Positions 26,205-33,862 of a stretch of 64,000 nucleotides of DNA are shown in pieces; positions within the stretch are counted from its first letter, which is position 1, and each line of letters starts with the position of its first letter. The notes beneath the pieces were generated by a model that had not been told where the DNA came from, ran no database searches, and saw only the letters and a program-made list of their open reading frames with translations. This DNA comes from Spirochaetaceae bacterium (GTDB taxonomy: Bacteria > Spirochaetota > Leptospiria > Leptospirales > Leptonemataceae): contig PBUB01000018.1 in assembly GCA_002729885.1 (NCBI GenBank), positions 1 through 64,000 on the forward strand. The letters are read 5' to 3'. The translations under genes and the position numbers were made by a program.

Positions 26205-26434
26205 CATTGCGCGGAATCCGGTGTTTAGTCGAACCCAGCTGGATGGCCGAATGCCGGTGTGACGGTAGGGGATGGTACGTATTTGCCCGGAATCCGGTGT
26301 TTAGTCGAACGCCGGCGTCATGGGCTTGCGGTGGTGCGTATTTGGCCGGAATAAGGTGTTTCGTCGAACTGGCGTGGTGATTGCCGCCTGACGACCGGGT
26401 GCGCATTTGCCCGGAATGCGGTGTTTAGTCGAAC
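26205..26434. repeat. Degenerate direct-repeat array, four units
   Basis: Four copies of a 22-base core start at 26213, 26289, 26348 and 26413 and share GGAAT, then GGTGTTT, then GTCGAAC; the preceding ATTTGCCC/ATTTGGCC box is also conserved in the last three. Intervals are 76, 59 and 65 bases with unrelated spacers. Copy 2 contains the palindrome CCGGAATCCGG, which the other copies carry with mismatches. It lies between the divergent aminotransferase and AAA-VWA genes. Units fall in different frames, so the array is not coding. Confidence 0.75.
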
Positions 26435-26525
26435 GCGTGGGGCCGGGGGTATACATTACGGGTATTTCTCAAATGTGAAACGGGTCAGAGCCAGGATTCA
26501 GGTGTTAACGGTGTGAACATTTCCT

Positions 26526-26541
26526 TTGACTCAAAAGTCAA
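26526..26541 (+). promoter_or_regulatory. Inverted repeat before AAA-VWA start
   Basis: TTGACT-CAAA-AGTCAA is a perfect 6-bp inverted repeat 11 bases before the ATG of the midasin-like gene, where a ribosome site would normally lie. It could be an operator or a translation-blocking hairpin. Between the repeat array and this site nothing else is evident. Confidence 0.35.
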
Positions 26542-26552
26542 GATGAGCCGCA

Positions 26553-29500
26553 ATGTCCATTATGCCATCCATTCAGATAGCAGGTTACAATGTTCCGGTG
26601 TTTCATGACGATCCAGGCTGGATTCCGGAAACAAACATCGTCCTTACACCCACCACCAATGCCAATTTAAAGAAGATTCTGCCCGCGATGGTGCAGAACC
26701 GTCCCCTTCTTCTGGTTGGTGATGCTGGGGTGGGAAAAAATGCACTTATCTACTATATAAATAGCCTTCGAAAGCATCCCACCATCCGCTATAGCTTCAA
26801 CGAAGACACTCTGCCCGAGGACCTGGTTGGATCTTACCGGCTGGATCCAACTACCCATGGCTTTGTCTGGTCCGACGGTCCCCTGAGTCAGGCCATGCGC
26901 CAGGGATCCACTTTTGTGGCCGATGAGATGAACCTGGCCAGTCCCGAAGTATTGAAGCGATTCCAGTCGATATTCAGCGAAAGCTATCTTGAGATGCTGG
27001 AAGGGGATGCCACTCGCATCGATCCTTCCCCCGGTTTCCAGTTTGTGGCAACCCAGAACCCGGCCGAAGGATTCGAAGGCAGAAAGAATCTACCCCGGGA
27101 AATTCAGAAGTACTTTGTAACTGTGTATCTGGACCCGTATCCCGTAACGGAGCTGGTGGAAATTCTAAAAGGGCTGTTTTCTGATGTGCCAGAGGATGTC
27201 CTGAATACCATCGTGCATATTAACCGCGATGTAGAAGATGCTGTAATTCGCAAAAAGATTGGCTCCCGTGATCTGGAACGATATCATTTCAATCTCAGAA
27301 ATCTTGCCCGCTTGACCAGGCGCATTGAAGAGCAGCCCCAGGCTCTCTATCAAGAGCTTTCCGATGTATATTTGAAACCCTTTCGCACCACCGAAGACCA
27401 TGTAGAGGTGAAAGGAATATTCGATAATAGGATCAAAGAGTTTGGACTGTCCGGTGTGGTGGAGCGAAAGCATCCGGCGGTGGAACTGGCAGCCAATACC
27501 GATGGACGATTTTCCATAGGACGAGCTGTCCTGGATCTAAAAGAGTTCCATTCGGAAGGCAGTCCCGTTCCCGATGCGGCGACTTTCAAATCCAACCTGG
27601 AAAAAGCAACAGAAGGCTTTGTTCCCGTACCGGCCAGGGCCGAAATCCTGGAATCCATCGCCCGAGCCATTCAGTTTCGCGAAAATGTACTTCTGGAAGG
27701 AGATTCCGACGTTGAACCCGATGAGTATGTGCGATTCTTCGCAAATGCTCTGGGCAGGGATCTACACGTTGTTACTCTGTCCAGGGGAATGCATACAGCA
27801 GACGTCATGGGAGGATTGAAACCCGCGTCCGGCAACGGTGCATCGGAAGGCGCTGCTGTGGACTGGGTTGACGGTCCTCTGACCAGAGCTGTAAAGAACG
27901 GAGAATTCATCCTGATTCAGGGACTGGAAGCGGCTGGGCCTGAACTTGTAGAAAAGCTCAATATGCTGATGGATGATGCGCGAGCGTTGATGCTACCTCC
28001 TGAGTCCGGAAGCAATGAGCCAGTTTTTCTGCCACCGGAATCCAGAATCTTTGGAATCAAGTTCTTTCGCTCGCAAAGGACTTCTCCTACAGTAAGTCGT
28101 GCCTTTCGCAATCGGTTCACATGTTATACCATTCCTGCCGTAGAGGATCCGGATTCTCTTCGTGCCATCCTTCGAAGCCATCTGGGACTGGATGAAGAAG
28201 AAGCCCCGGAGCTGGTGAAGTTGATGCAGCAGTTTCATACTACCCTGCGCGAAAAAGCCAGAAAGAGAGAAATCGGCGCGGCTAACCTGCAGCCCTATCG
28301 CTTTGGCCTGACAAACCTTGCCCGGTTCACCGATTCCGTGGGCTGGGCGGTGGCCGAGCCAGAAAATCTTACTCAGGGCATGCTCAAGGATATTGTTTCG
28401 GAAGGAGCGGGCATTGCCTATCTGCATGAAATCGCAGATCCCGTGGAAAGGGAAAAGATGTTTGCTCTTCTGGATTCCCTGCTGGACGGACAGAATCCCG
28501 ACGCTTTGCTGGATGGTCTCAAGACCATTTCAAAAAAAAAAGCCCTGAAAGAAAGGACTCATAAGTCGAAGATCTGGTGGGACCAGGATAAACACTGGAG
28601 AGAGGCGAATACAGGCAAAGCGAAGTGGAACCTGGACGGCCGAGACCTCAAGGAAGGGATTAACATCGATACTCCTGAAACCGGCGGTCAAACCAAGGAA
28701 GGACCGGATGCCTGGTACGGTCAGGATACCCAGGGAAATAAAGGAGTGGGCGATCCAGTTCATGGAGGCGGAGCCTGGGGCTATCGTAGCGAAGAGCTGT
28801 ATCAGGAATTCTTGAAAAAAAGAAAGATACTCTGGGATTATAACATCGGCGTAAGCCTGAATGACTTTAAAGAAGTCTTTGGTCCTGAAATTGACCGGGT
28901 GACTGTAGATCTGGATCGATTCATGGATCCGGATATTCAAATCAACCGAAGATATGAATCCCGGGGCTCCAGAGTGGATGCCAGGAAGTATCTATCCTAT
29001 CTGGCCGGTAGAAGCGATGGTCGAATTTTTGATCGAACCACAATCAATATCGATGAGGATCGCTTGAAAGGCGTAGAAGTGCTATTTGCGCTCAACAAGG
29101 GACGTCGAATCTTTAACTTCGAATATTCTATTGCAACGCTGGTAGCTCTCATGAGCTCTGCTGAAATCTTGAGCAATCATCGTATTCCTTTTGGAGTCAT
29201 CGGATACTCAGACCTGAAGAACTCCAAAGTAGACATCGATATGCAATGGTTCAAGAATCTGGACCCTGAATATGGTCCTCAGTATGAAAGCCATCTTTTT
29301 ACAGGCATCGCTCAGTCCTGGCATGGAGATACGATCCCAGAAAGCCACATCATGGAGGAACTGAGTTCCTATTTCTCTTCAGAAGCGCGGACCAGGATCC
29401 TGGTAGTTCTGTCCGATTTTCGGGGCAGTAGAGGAAAGGTAAATATGGAAGCTGATCTTCGCAGTCACGAAACGAAAGCTCTCTTCTCTGAAGTGGAAAA

Positions 29501-29741
29501 GCTTAAAGAACGGGGACTGGTGATGCTCGGGGTGGGCCTTGGACCTCGCGCTATCGCAGATCAGATTTTTCCGGAAAGCCTGAGTATTGCCCGGGAAAAC
29601 TATGCAAACCTGCCCGGATTGCTGGCATCCTCGATTACAGAAATGATACATCGCTACCACAGCGCGACAGAAGGAGCGCAGGGATCTGCTTCTGACCAGG
29701 GAAACGATGGTAGATCTTATCGAAGAGAGGAAGCTTCCTGA
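26553..29741 (+). CDS. Midasin-like protein: two AAA+ modules and C-terminal VWA domain
   Basis: This 1062-residue cytoplasmic protein opens with an AAA_5-type ATPase: Walker A GDAGVGKN (residues 56-63, Asn where Thr/Ser is usual), Walker B TFVADEMNLA (120-129) and sensor-like ATQNPAEGFEGR. A second AAA module (about 370-590) has lost both Walker motifs (LLEGDSDVEPDEY; LIQGLEAAGPE) and is probably structural. A charged linker leads to a C-terminal von Willebrand A domain (about 860-1050) lacking a clear DxSxS metal site. The arrangement resembles MoxR-VWA pairs (RavA-ViaA) or eukaryotic midasin fused into one chain, typically remodelling complexes. The next gene starts 17 bases after the stop. 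Confidence 0.8.
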   Translation: MSIMPSIQIAGYNVPVFHDDPGWIPETNIVLTPTTNANLKKILPAMVQNRPLLLVGDAGVGKNALIYYINSLRKHPTIRYSFNEDTLPEDLVGSYRLDPTTHGFVWSDGPLSQAMRQGSTFVADEMNLASPEVLKRFQSIFSESYLEMLEGDATRIDPSPGFQFVATQNPAEGFEGRKNLPREIQKYFVTVYLDPYPVTELVEILKGLFSDVPEDVLNTIVHINRDVEDAVIRKKIGSRDLERYHFNLRNLARLTRRIEEQPQALYQELSDVYLKPFRTTEDHVEVKGIFDNRIKEFGLSGVVERKHPAVELAANTDGRFSIGRAVLDLKEFHSEGSPVPDAATFKSNLEKATEGFVPVPARAEILESIARAIQFRENVLLEGDSDVEPDEYVRFFANALGRDLHVVTLSRGMHTADVMGGLKPASGNGASEGAAVDWVDGPLTRAVKNGEFILIQGLEAAGPELVEKLNMLMDDARALMLPPESGSNEPVFLPPESRIFGIKFFRSQRTSPTVSRAFRNRFTCYTIPAVEDPDSLRAILRSHLGLDEEEAPELVKLMQQFHTTLREKARKREIGAANLQPYRFGLTNLARFTDSVGWAVAEPENLTQGMLKDIVSEGAGIAYLHEIADPVEREKMFALLDSLLDGQNPDALLDGLKTISKKKALKERTHKSKIWWDQDKHWREANTGKAKWNLDGRDLKEGINIDTPETGGQTKEGPDAWYGQDTQGNKGVGDPVHGGGAWGYRSEELYQEFLKKRKILWDYNIGVSLNDFKEVFGPEIDRVTVDLDRFMDPDIQINRRYESRGSRVDARKYLSYLAGRSDGRIFDRTTINIDEDRLKGVEVLFALNKGRRIFNFEYSIATLVALMSSAEILSNHRIPFGVIGYSDLKNSKVDIDMQWFKNLDPEYGPQYESHLFTGIAQSWHGDTIPESHIMEELSSYFSSEARTRILVVLSDFRGSRGKVNMEADLRSHETKALFSEVEKLKERGLVMLGVGLGPRAIADQIFPESLSIARENYANLPGLLASSITEMIHRYHSATEGAQGSASDQGNDGRSYRREEAS

Positions 29742-29758
29742 ATCAGGAGCGAAATCAG

Positions 29759-30562
29759 ATGGCTCTAAAAAAGAAGTCCGGCAAAGGCTCCGGCCCGGAA
29801 GAAAAAAAACCAAAAAAGAAGACCGCTGGAAAGAAGACGGGGGCGAAGAGAAGTCACAATGCTGCCGGCCTTTCCGGAAGCTCTGATGCCAGAAGCGAAT
29901 CCAAGAGTGAATCTGGAAATGTTAAACTCAAGCCGGGCAAAACTGGTAAAGCTGGCGAAGCATACGAGCATGTAAACGATCTAAGTGAGCTCGGTCCCGA
30001 TGGTAGAATTGATGAAAGTGCCTGGATTCATCCCAGAGCATCTGTAATCGGAAATGTGGTTCTGGGGCCGGATTGTTCTATCTGGCCATCCTCCGTGCTT
30101 CGCGGAGATCTCGGGCACATTACTCTGGGGAAAGCAGTGAATATTCAGGATGGCTCCGTAATTCATTGCGATTCCGGAGGCAAGGTCATCATCGGCGACT
30201 ACACACTGGTAGGACATCGGGCCATGCTGCATGGTTGTACGGTTGGGCGCGGAGCTCTTATTGGAATCGATTGTGTGGTGCTGGATGGAGCGGAAATCGG
30301 TGACGGAGCTATGATAACCGCAGGATGCATGATTCGCGGCGGAATGAAAATCCCTGCCCGAAGCATGGTTGTGCAGAAGGGTGGTGAACTCAAGGTTTAT
30401 CCCAACAAAGCCAGAACCCGAATGACCCTGGCCGGCAGTTTGGAGTATGTTGAACTGGCCCGCAGATGGAAAAGGCGTGAGTTTAGCCCGCTTACGGAAT
30501 CAGAAGAAAATGAGCTGTTTGAGCGTGCCGGTATTATCTTGAAAGAAATGTTTTCGGAATAG
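29759..30562 (+). CDS. Gamma-carbonic anhydrase-like hexapeptide-repeat protein
   Basis: This 267-residue protein has a left-handed beta-helix from about residue 75 to 225, made of hexapeptide repeats (VIGNVVLGPDCSIW; VIIGDYTLVGHRAMLHG). The metal-binding histidines of the gamma-carbonic anhydrase/YrdA family are in SVIHCD and GHRAMLHGC. The first 65 residues are an unusual Lys/Gly/Ser-rich, probably disordered extension (KKKSGKGSGPEEKKPKKK). CO2 hydration is possible but many family members have other or unknown roles. It follows the AAA-VWA gene by 17 bases and is likely in the same transcript. Confidence 0.82.
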   Translation: MALKKKSGKGSGPEEKKPKKKTAGKKTGAKRSHNAAGLSGSSDARSESKSESGNVKLKPGKTGKAGEAYEHVNDLSELGPDGRIDESAWIHPRASVIGNVVLGPDCSIWPSSVLRGDLGHITLGKAVNIQDGSVIHCDSGGKVIIGDYTLVGHRAMLHGCTVGRGALIGIDCVVLDGAEIGDGAMITAGCMIRGGMKIPARSMVVQKGGELKVYPNKARTRMTLAGSLEYVELARRWKRREFSPLTESEENELFERAGIILKEMFSE

Positions 30563-30598
30563 GGGCCATCCAGAAACTGGCCTCAGTCGGAGAGAAAA

Positions 30599-31807
30599 AT
30601 GGCCAGAGAGATCCAGAAGATAGAGCAAGCGATAGAAGAGATTCGTCAGGGAAAATTAATCATCCTGGTGGACTCGGAAGACCGGGAAAACGAAGGGGAT
30701 CTGGTAATATCGGCTCAGCATATCACTCCCGAGGCGGTAAACTTCATGGCCACCTACGGAAAGGGCCTTATCTGCACGCCTCTCTCCGAAGAAAGAATCC
30801 AGAACCTTCAACTGGAGCCCATGGTGCGCGAAAATACCGAGCGCTATGGCACGGCCTTCACCATTTCTGTAGATGCAGCCCGGGGTATTACTACCGGCAT
30901 TTCTGCTCCCGACCGGGCCCATACCATCCGGCTTCTTTCCGATCCGGCTACCCGTCCGGATGATCTCGTGAAGCCAGGGCATATTTTTCCGTTAAAAAGC
31001 GTTCGGGGTGGGGTTCTACGCCGGGCCGGTCATACCGAAGCTTCCGTGGATCTATGTAAACTGGCAGGTCTCAATCCGGCAGCAGTGATTTGCGAAGTAA
31101 TGAAGGAAGATGGAACCATGGCCCGGCTTCCGGACCTTCTGGAGTTTGCCGAGCAGCACGATATCAATGTCTACACCATCGAAGATCTAATTCGTCATCG
31201 AACACGTTTTGACTCTCTTATTCGAAAAGAAGCGGAATCCAGCCTGCCCACCTCATACGGAGATTTCAGCATCCAGGTCTTTTCCACCACCATCGACGAT
31301 AAACTTCATGTTGCCCTGGTCAAAGGGGATGTAAGCGGAAAAGAAAACGTGTTGGTTCGTGTGCATAGCGAATGTCTTACCGGCGACATCTTTCATTCAG
31401 AGAGATGCGATTGCGGAGATCAACTGGACCGGGCCCTGCATCTAATCTCCGAACGCGGAGAAGGGGTTCTGCTCTATATTCGCCAGGAAGGACGAGGCAT
31501 TGGACTGTTAAACAAGATCCGGGCCTACAATCTTCAGGATGAAGGCCTGGATACAGTGGAAGCCAACGAAAAACTGGGCTTCAAGGCCGACCTTCGAGAC
31601 TATGGAATTGGTGCACAGATTCTTTCTTCGCTGGGATTAAGTACCATTCATCTACTTACAAACAATCCAAAGAAAGTAGTGGGCCTCAACGGTTATGGAT
31701 TGCAGATCACAGATCGAGTGCCCATTACAATTCCGCCCAAAGAAGCCAACGAAAAGTATCTTCGCACCAAAAAAGAAAAGCTCGGGCATTTATTCGATTT
31801 CGTTTGA
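30599..31807 (+). CDS. ribBA: Bifunctional DHBP synthase / GTP cyclohydrolase II
   Basis: A 402-residue bifunctional riboflavin-biosynthesis enzyme. Residues 1-205 are 3,4-dihydroxy-2-butanone-4-phosphate synthase with [14 protein letters not shown] and the [14 protein letters not shown] region. Residues 206-402 are GTP cyclohydrolase II with the zinc-binding [20 protein letters not shown] and [26 protein letters not shown] lies 5 bases before the ATG. Only 36 bases separate it from the upstream gene, leaving no room for an FMN riboswitch. Its last codons form one copy of a 13-base direct repeat that continues into the intergenic region. Confidence 0.95.
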   Translation: MAREIQKIEQAIEEIRQGKLIILVDSEDRENEGDLVISAQHITPEAVNFMATYGKGLICTPLSEERIQNLQLEPMVRENTERYGTAFTISVDAARGITTGISAPDRAHTIRLLSDPATRPDDLVKPGHIFPLKSVRGGVLRRAGHTEASVDLCKLAGLNPAAVICEVMKEDGTMARLPDLLEFAEQHDINVYTIEDLIRHRTRFDSLIRKEAESSLPTSYGDFSIQVFSTTIDDKLHVALVKGDVSGKENVLVRVHSECLTGDIFHSERCDCGDQLDRALHLISERGEGVLLYIRQEGRGIGLLNKIRAYNLQDEGLDTVEANEKLGFKADLRDYGIGAQILSSLGLSTIHLLTNNPKKVVGLNGYGLQITDRVPITIPPKEANEKYLRTKKEKLGHLFDFV

Positions 31808-31838
31808 TTTCATTTGATTCTGATTGATTTCGTTTGAT
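31796..31838 (+). repeat. Direct repeat at ribBA 3' end
   Basis: GATTTCGTTTGAT occurs at 31796-31808 (spanning the ribBA stop) and at 31826-31838, with related TTTGATT units between. The rest of 31839-32170 has no convincing gene: an 85-codon minus-strand frame (31841-32098) exists but shows no family features. Confidence 0.5.
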
Positions 31839-32170
31839 GCTCAGAACCCGGCCCATTCTTTACTCGCAGCCTGAATGTATGTGAATATTATGCTCAGAGG
31901 ATGGGGCGTGCGCCGCTTGCCTCTCCAGTACAGAAATGACTGATTGGTGCTGCGTTTCTCCATAAAGAGTGCATGGCCGATTTTTTTGTCGGGGCACGTT
32001 CGCCTTATGACGGCGAAGCGCAGTTTACTCGAACCCCGGGATGAGGCGAATTTCATTGACAAAGACGCACAGTATGATTTTGGCCCGACTCTTTGCATCG
32101 GGCTGTATTTGGCTCCGGAGATTATCTAAAAAATGAATGACAGCTCCCTGTTGCCGGGTCAGGAATTGGG

Positions 32171-32680
32171 ATGATCCAATCCTGGAAAATTTCCCTTCTT
32201 CTGGCTATGACTGGCTTGCTCATTGGCACCTGCGATGGGGTTCGAAAGACTACGCTTCGCACAGAGACGATTATAGCAACAAAATGTGAAACTCTGGATT
32301 TCCAGCTGGTCCGCAACGAAAGAGGTTCCGGCGGCTACGAATCGGAGTTCTATACAGGAAAAATTCGAAAAACGGAAGATGGATATTCCATAGATTTCGA
32401 ATCTCCAGAATACTTCGATGATGAATACCAGGTCTCCGGCAGGCCGTTGGTATTTCCTCTAATGGCGGATGCCACAGGTCATGGAGTAAAATGGTCCTGG
32501 ATCAAGCTATACTGTGCTGGTAGCACTGAACCAGTCTTCGATTCGGGAAAAGTGGACGTAGAACAAAATACCTGTTTCTACGAAGCGGAAGGCTACTGGG
32601 TTACTTTATTGGACAGATCCATAGCACCGGATTCGGGATTTTGCTGTGAACCCCTGATTCCCTGTAAGGCCCAGGACTGA
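32171..32680 (+). CDS. Putative lipoprotein, unknown function
   Basis: This 169-residue protein has a lipoprotein signal (MIQSWKISLLLAMTGLLIGTC). The mature region contains six further cysteines, including CC near the end, suggesting disulfides, and beta-rich segments (GYSIDFESPEYFDDEYQV). No family is recognised. It stands alone, convergent with the ClpS-like gene. No strong ribosome site is visible (GGGA lies 4 bases before the ATG). Confidence 0.6.
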   Translation: MIQSWKISLLLAMTGLLIGTCDGVRKTTLRTETIIATKCETLDFQLVRNERGSGGYESEFYTGKIRKTEDGYSIDFESPEYFDDEYQVSGRPLVFPLMADATGHGVKWSWIKLYCAGSTEPVFDSGKVDVEQNTCFYEAEGYWVTLLDRSIAPDSGFCCEPLIPCKAQD

Positions 32681-32824
32681 GCCGTGTGCCCGGCGTTCGG
32701 GATATGCCTCTGGTTCAATATCGCAAACCCTGTTTGCATCCGGGAGCTTCCGGACGCTTATCGGTAATCCTGGACGATTCTCTTGTAACCCGGATGATCT
32801 CTATTAAGAAGGAATTCTGTCTTC

Positions 32825-33148
32825 TCAATCCAGCGGAGCTACTCGCACTTCAATGCCGATGCTCCGGATAACTTCGGCCACCTGGAGGGCGCTGGTTTCA
32901 TCGCCATGGAATACTTCGGCTTCCCCGTTGTTATCCACTGCAACGGCAATCTGCAAGGCCTCTTCGAATCCAACACTCAGGGCTTTCATACAGATTCGAA
33001 TCACCTGCTCATAGGTGTTATAATCGTTATCAATAATGGTTACGCGAAAGATCCTCTCTGGCCGCTTTTGCTCCTGACCTTCAATGCGTAGCCCTGGATT
33101 TTCCCGATTCTCCGGGCGAATAGAAGTAGAGATCAGAGTATTTTCCAC
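32825..33148 (-). CDS. Divergent ClpS-like adaptor
   Basis: A GTG start at 33148 gives 107 residues, the normal ClpS size; the open frame extends further upstream but would run antisense through the TlpA-like gene. The fold pattern of ClpS is visible: RIFRVTIIDNDYNTYEQVI, then EEALQIAVAVDNNGEA and SALQVAEVIRSIGIEV. In ClpS these segments hold the N-degron pocket; here the usual NDD reads DND and the pocket His (AVHxxG) is Asp (AVDNNG). It may therefore bind another ligand or partner. The divergent thioredoxin gene starts about 50 bases away. Confidence 0.65.
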   Translation of the reverse strand: MENTLISTSIRPENRENPGLRIEGQEQKRPERIFRVTIIDNDYNTYEQVIRICMKALSVGFEEALQIAVAVDNNGEAEVFHGDETSALQVAEVIRSIGIEVRVAPLD

Positions 33149-33199
33149 TTGTCGTAACGATGGCTGTCCGGGAAACGAATCAAGTATATGCAGGGAATC

Positions 33200-33721
33200 A
33201 TGGGTTTTATCAAGCGAAATGCTGTTACTCTGGTACTGTTTGCTTTTGTCCTGGGCATTGTTGCCTATCGCAAAATTCCCACTTACATGGAGAACCGGCG
33301 AGCGATGGAAGAGCCGCCGGCCAGATTCCAGGTCCAGTCGATAGATGGAGAATCTTACAGTCTGGAATCTCTGGAAGGCAAGTTTGTGGTACTCAGTTTC
33401 TGGGCTACCTGGTGTATGCCCTGTCGAGCTGAAATACCGATTTTGAATTCTATCTATGAAGAGCTTCACGACGACGGCCTGGTGGTTCTGGGTATAACGG
33501 CCGAGGAGAATGCTGTAGTTCAAGACTTTTTAAGCGAACGACCCATCTCCTATCCGGTGGTTCTGGATGAATATGGCTCCCTGAGCAATCGGTATTCCAT
33601 CCAGGCCTATCCCACGCTGGTCATGATCGATCCGGAAGGCAACCTGGTGGATCGGACCACGGGTCTGGATCCTCTATTGAAATGGAAGATCCGAAAACAT
33701 GTTACCGGTAGCTATTTCTAG
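33200..33721 (+). CDS. TlpA/ResA-like thiol-disulfide oxidoreductase
   Basis: A start at 33200 gives 173 residues (an in-frame ATG at 33188 is 4 codons earlier); AGGGA lies just before the 33200 ATG. An N-terminal uncleaved anchor (AVTLVLFAFVLGIVAY) places the thioredoxin fold in the periplasm. The active site WCMPC and the cis-Pro in AYPTLVMID are present. Family members reduce disulfides, often for cytochrome c maturation or protein folding. It is divergent from the ClpS-like gene and upstream of guaA. Confidence 0.85.
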   Translation: MGFIKRNAVTLVLFAFVLGIVAYRKIPTYMENRRAMEEPPARFQVQSIDGESYSLESLEGKFVVLSFWATWCMPCRAEIPILNSIYEELHDDGLVVLGITAEENAVVQDFLSERPISYPVVLDEYGSLSNRYSIQAYPTLVMIDPEGNLVDRTTGLDPLLKWKIRKHVTGSYF

Positions 33722-33862
33722 ATTTCCAGGATTCCGATTCCGATTCCGATGCGGGAGCGGACTCCGGCCTGAGTCCCGGGGATTTCGCCAGAAGATTTGC
33801 ATTGTCTTGCCGTAGGCTCGCACTTCTCTGGACATAATCTAGATTGAGGAGCTTCTTCCAGC

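Noticed and set aside
26205..26434. Repeat array considered as CRISPR or integron attC sites
   Set aside because: Repeats differ from one another, spacing varies from 59 to 76 bases, no cas genes or integrase are present, and the core does not give paired attC boxes.
30563..30598. FMN riboswitch before ribBA
   Set aside because: Only 36 bases separate the genes; no RFN element can fit.
31841..32098. 85-codon minus-strand frame after ribBA
   Set aside because: Basic, low-complexity translation with no signal, motif or ribosome site; no support beyond being open.
33149..33523. Long N-terminal extension of the ClpS-like frame
   Set aside because: It is antisense to the well-supported TlpA-like gene, and the ClpS domain is complete from the GTG at 33148.
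33728..33752. Short GATTCC tandem repeat before guaA
   Set aside because: Three copies of a hexamer with no obvious role; too short to interpret.
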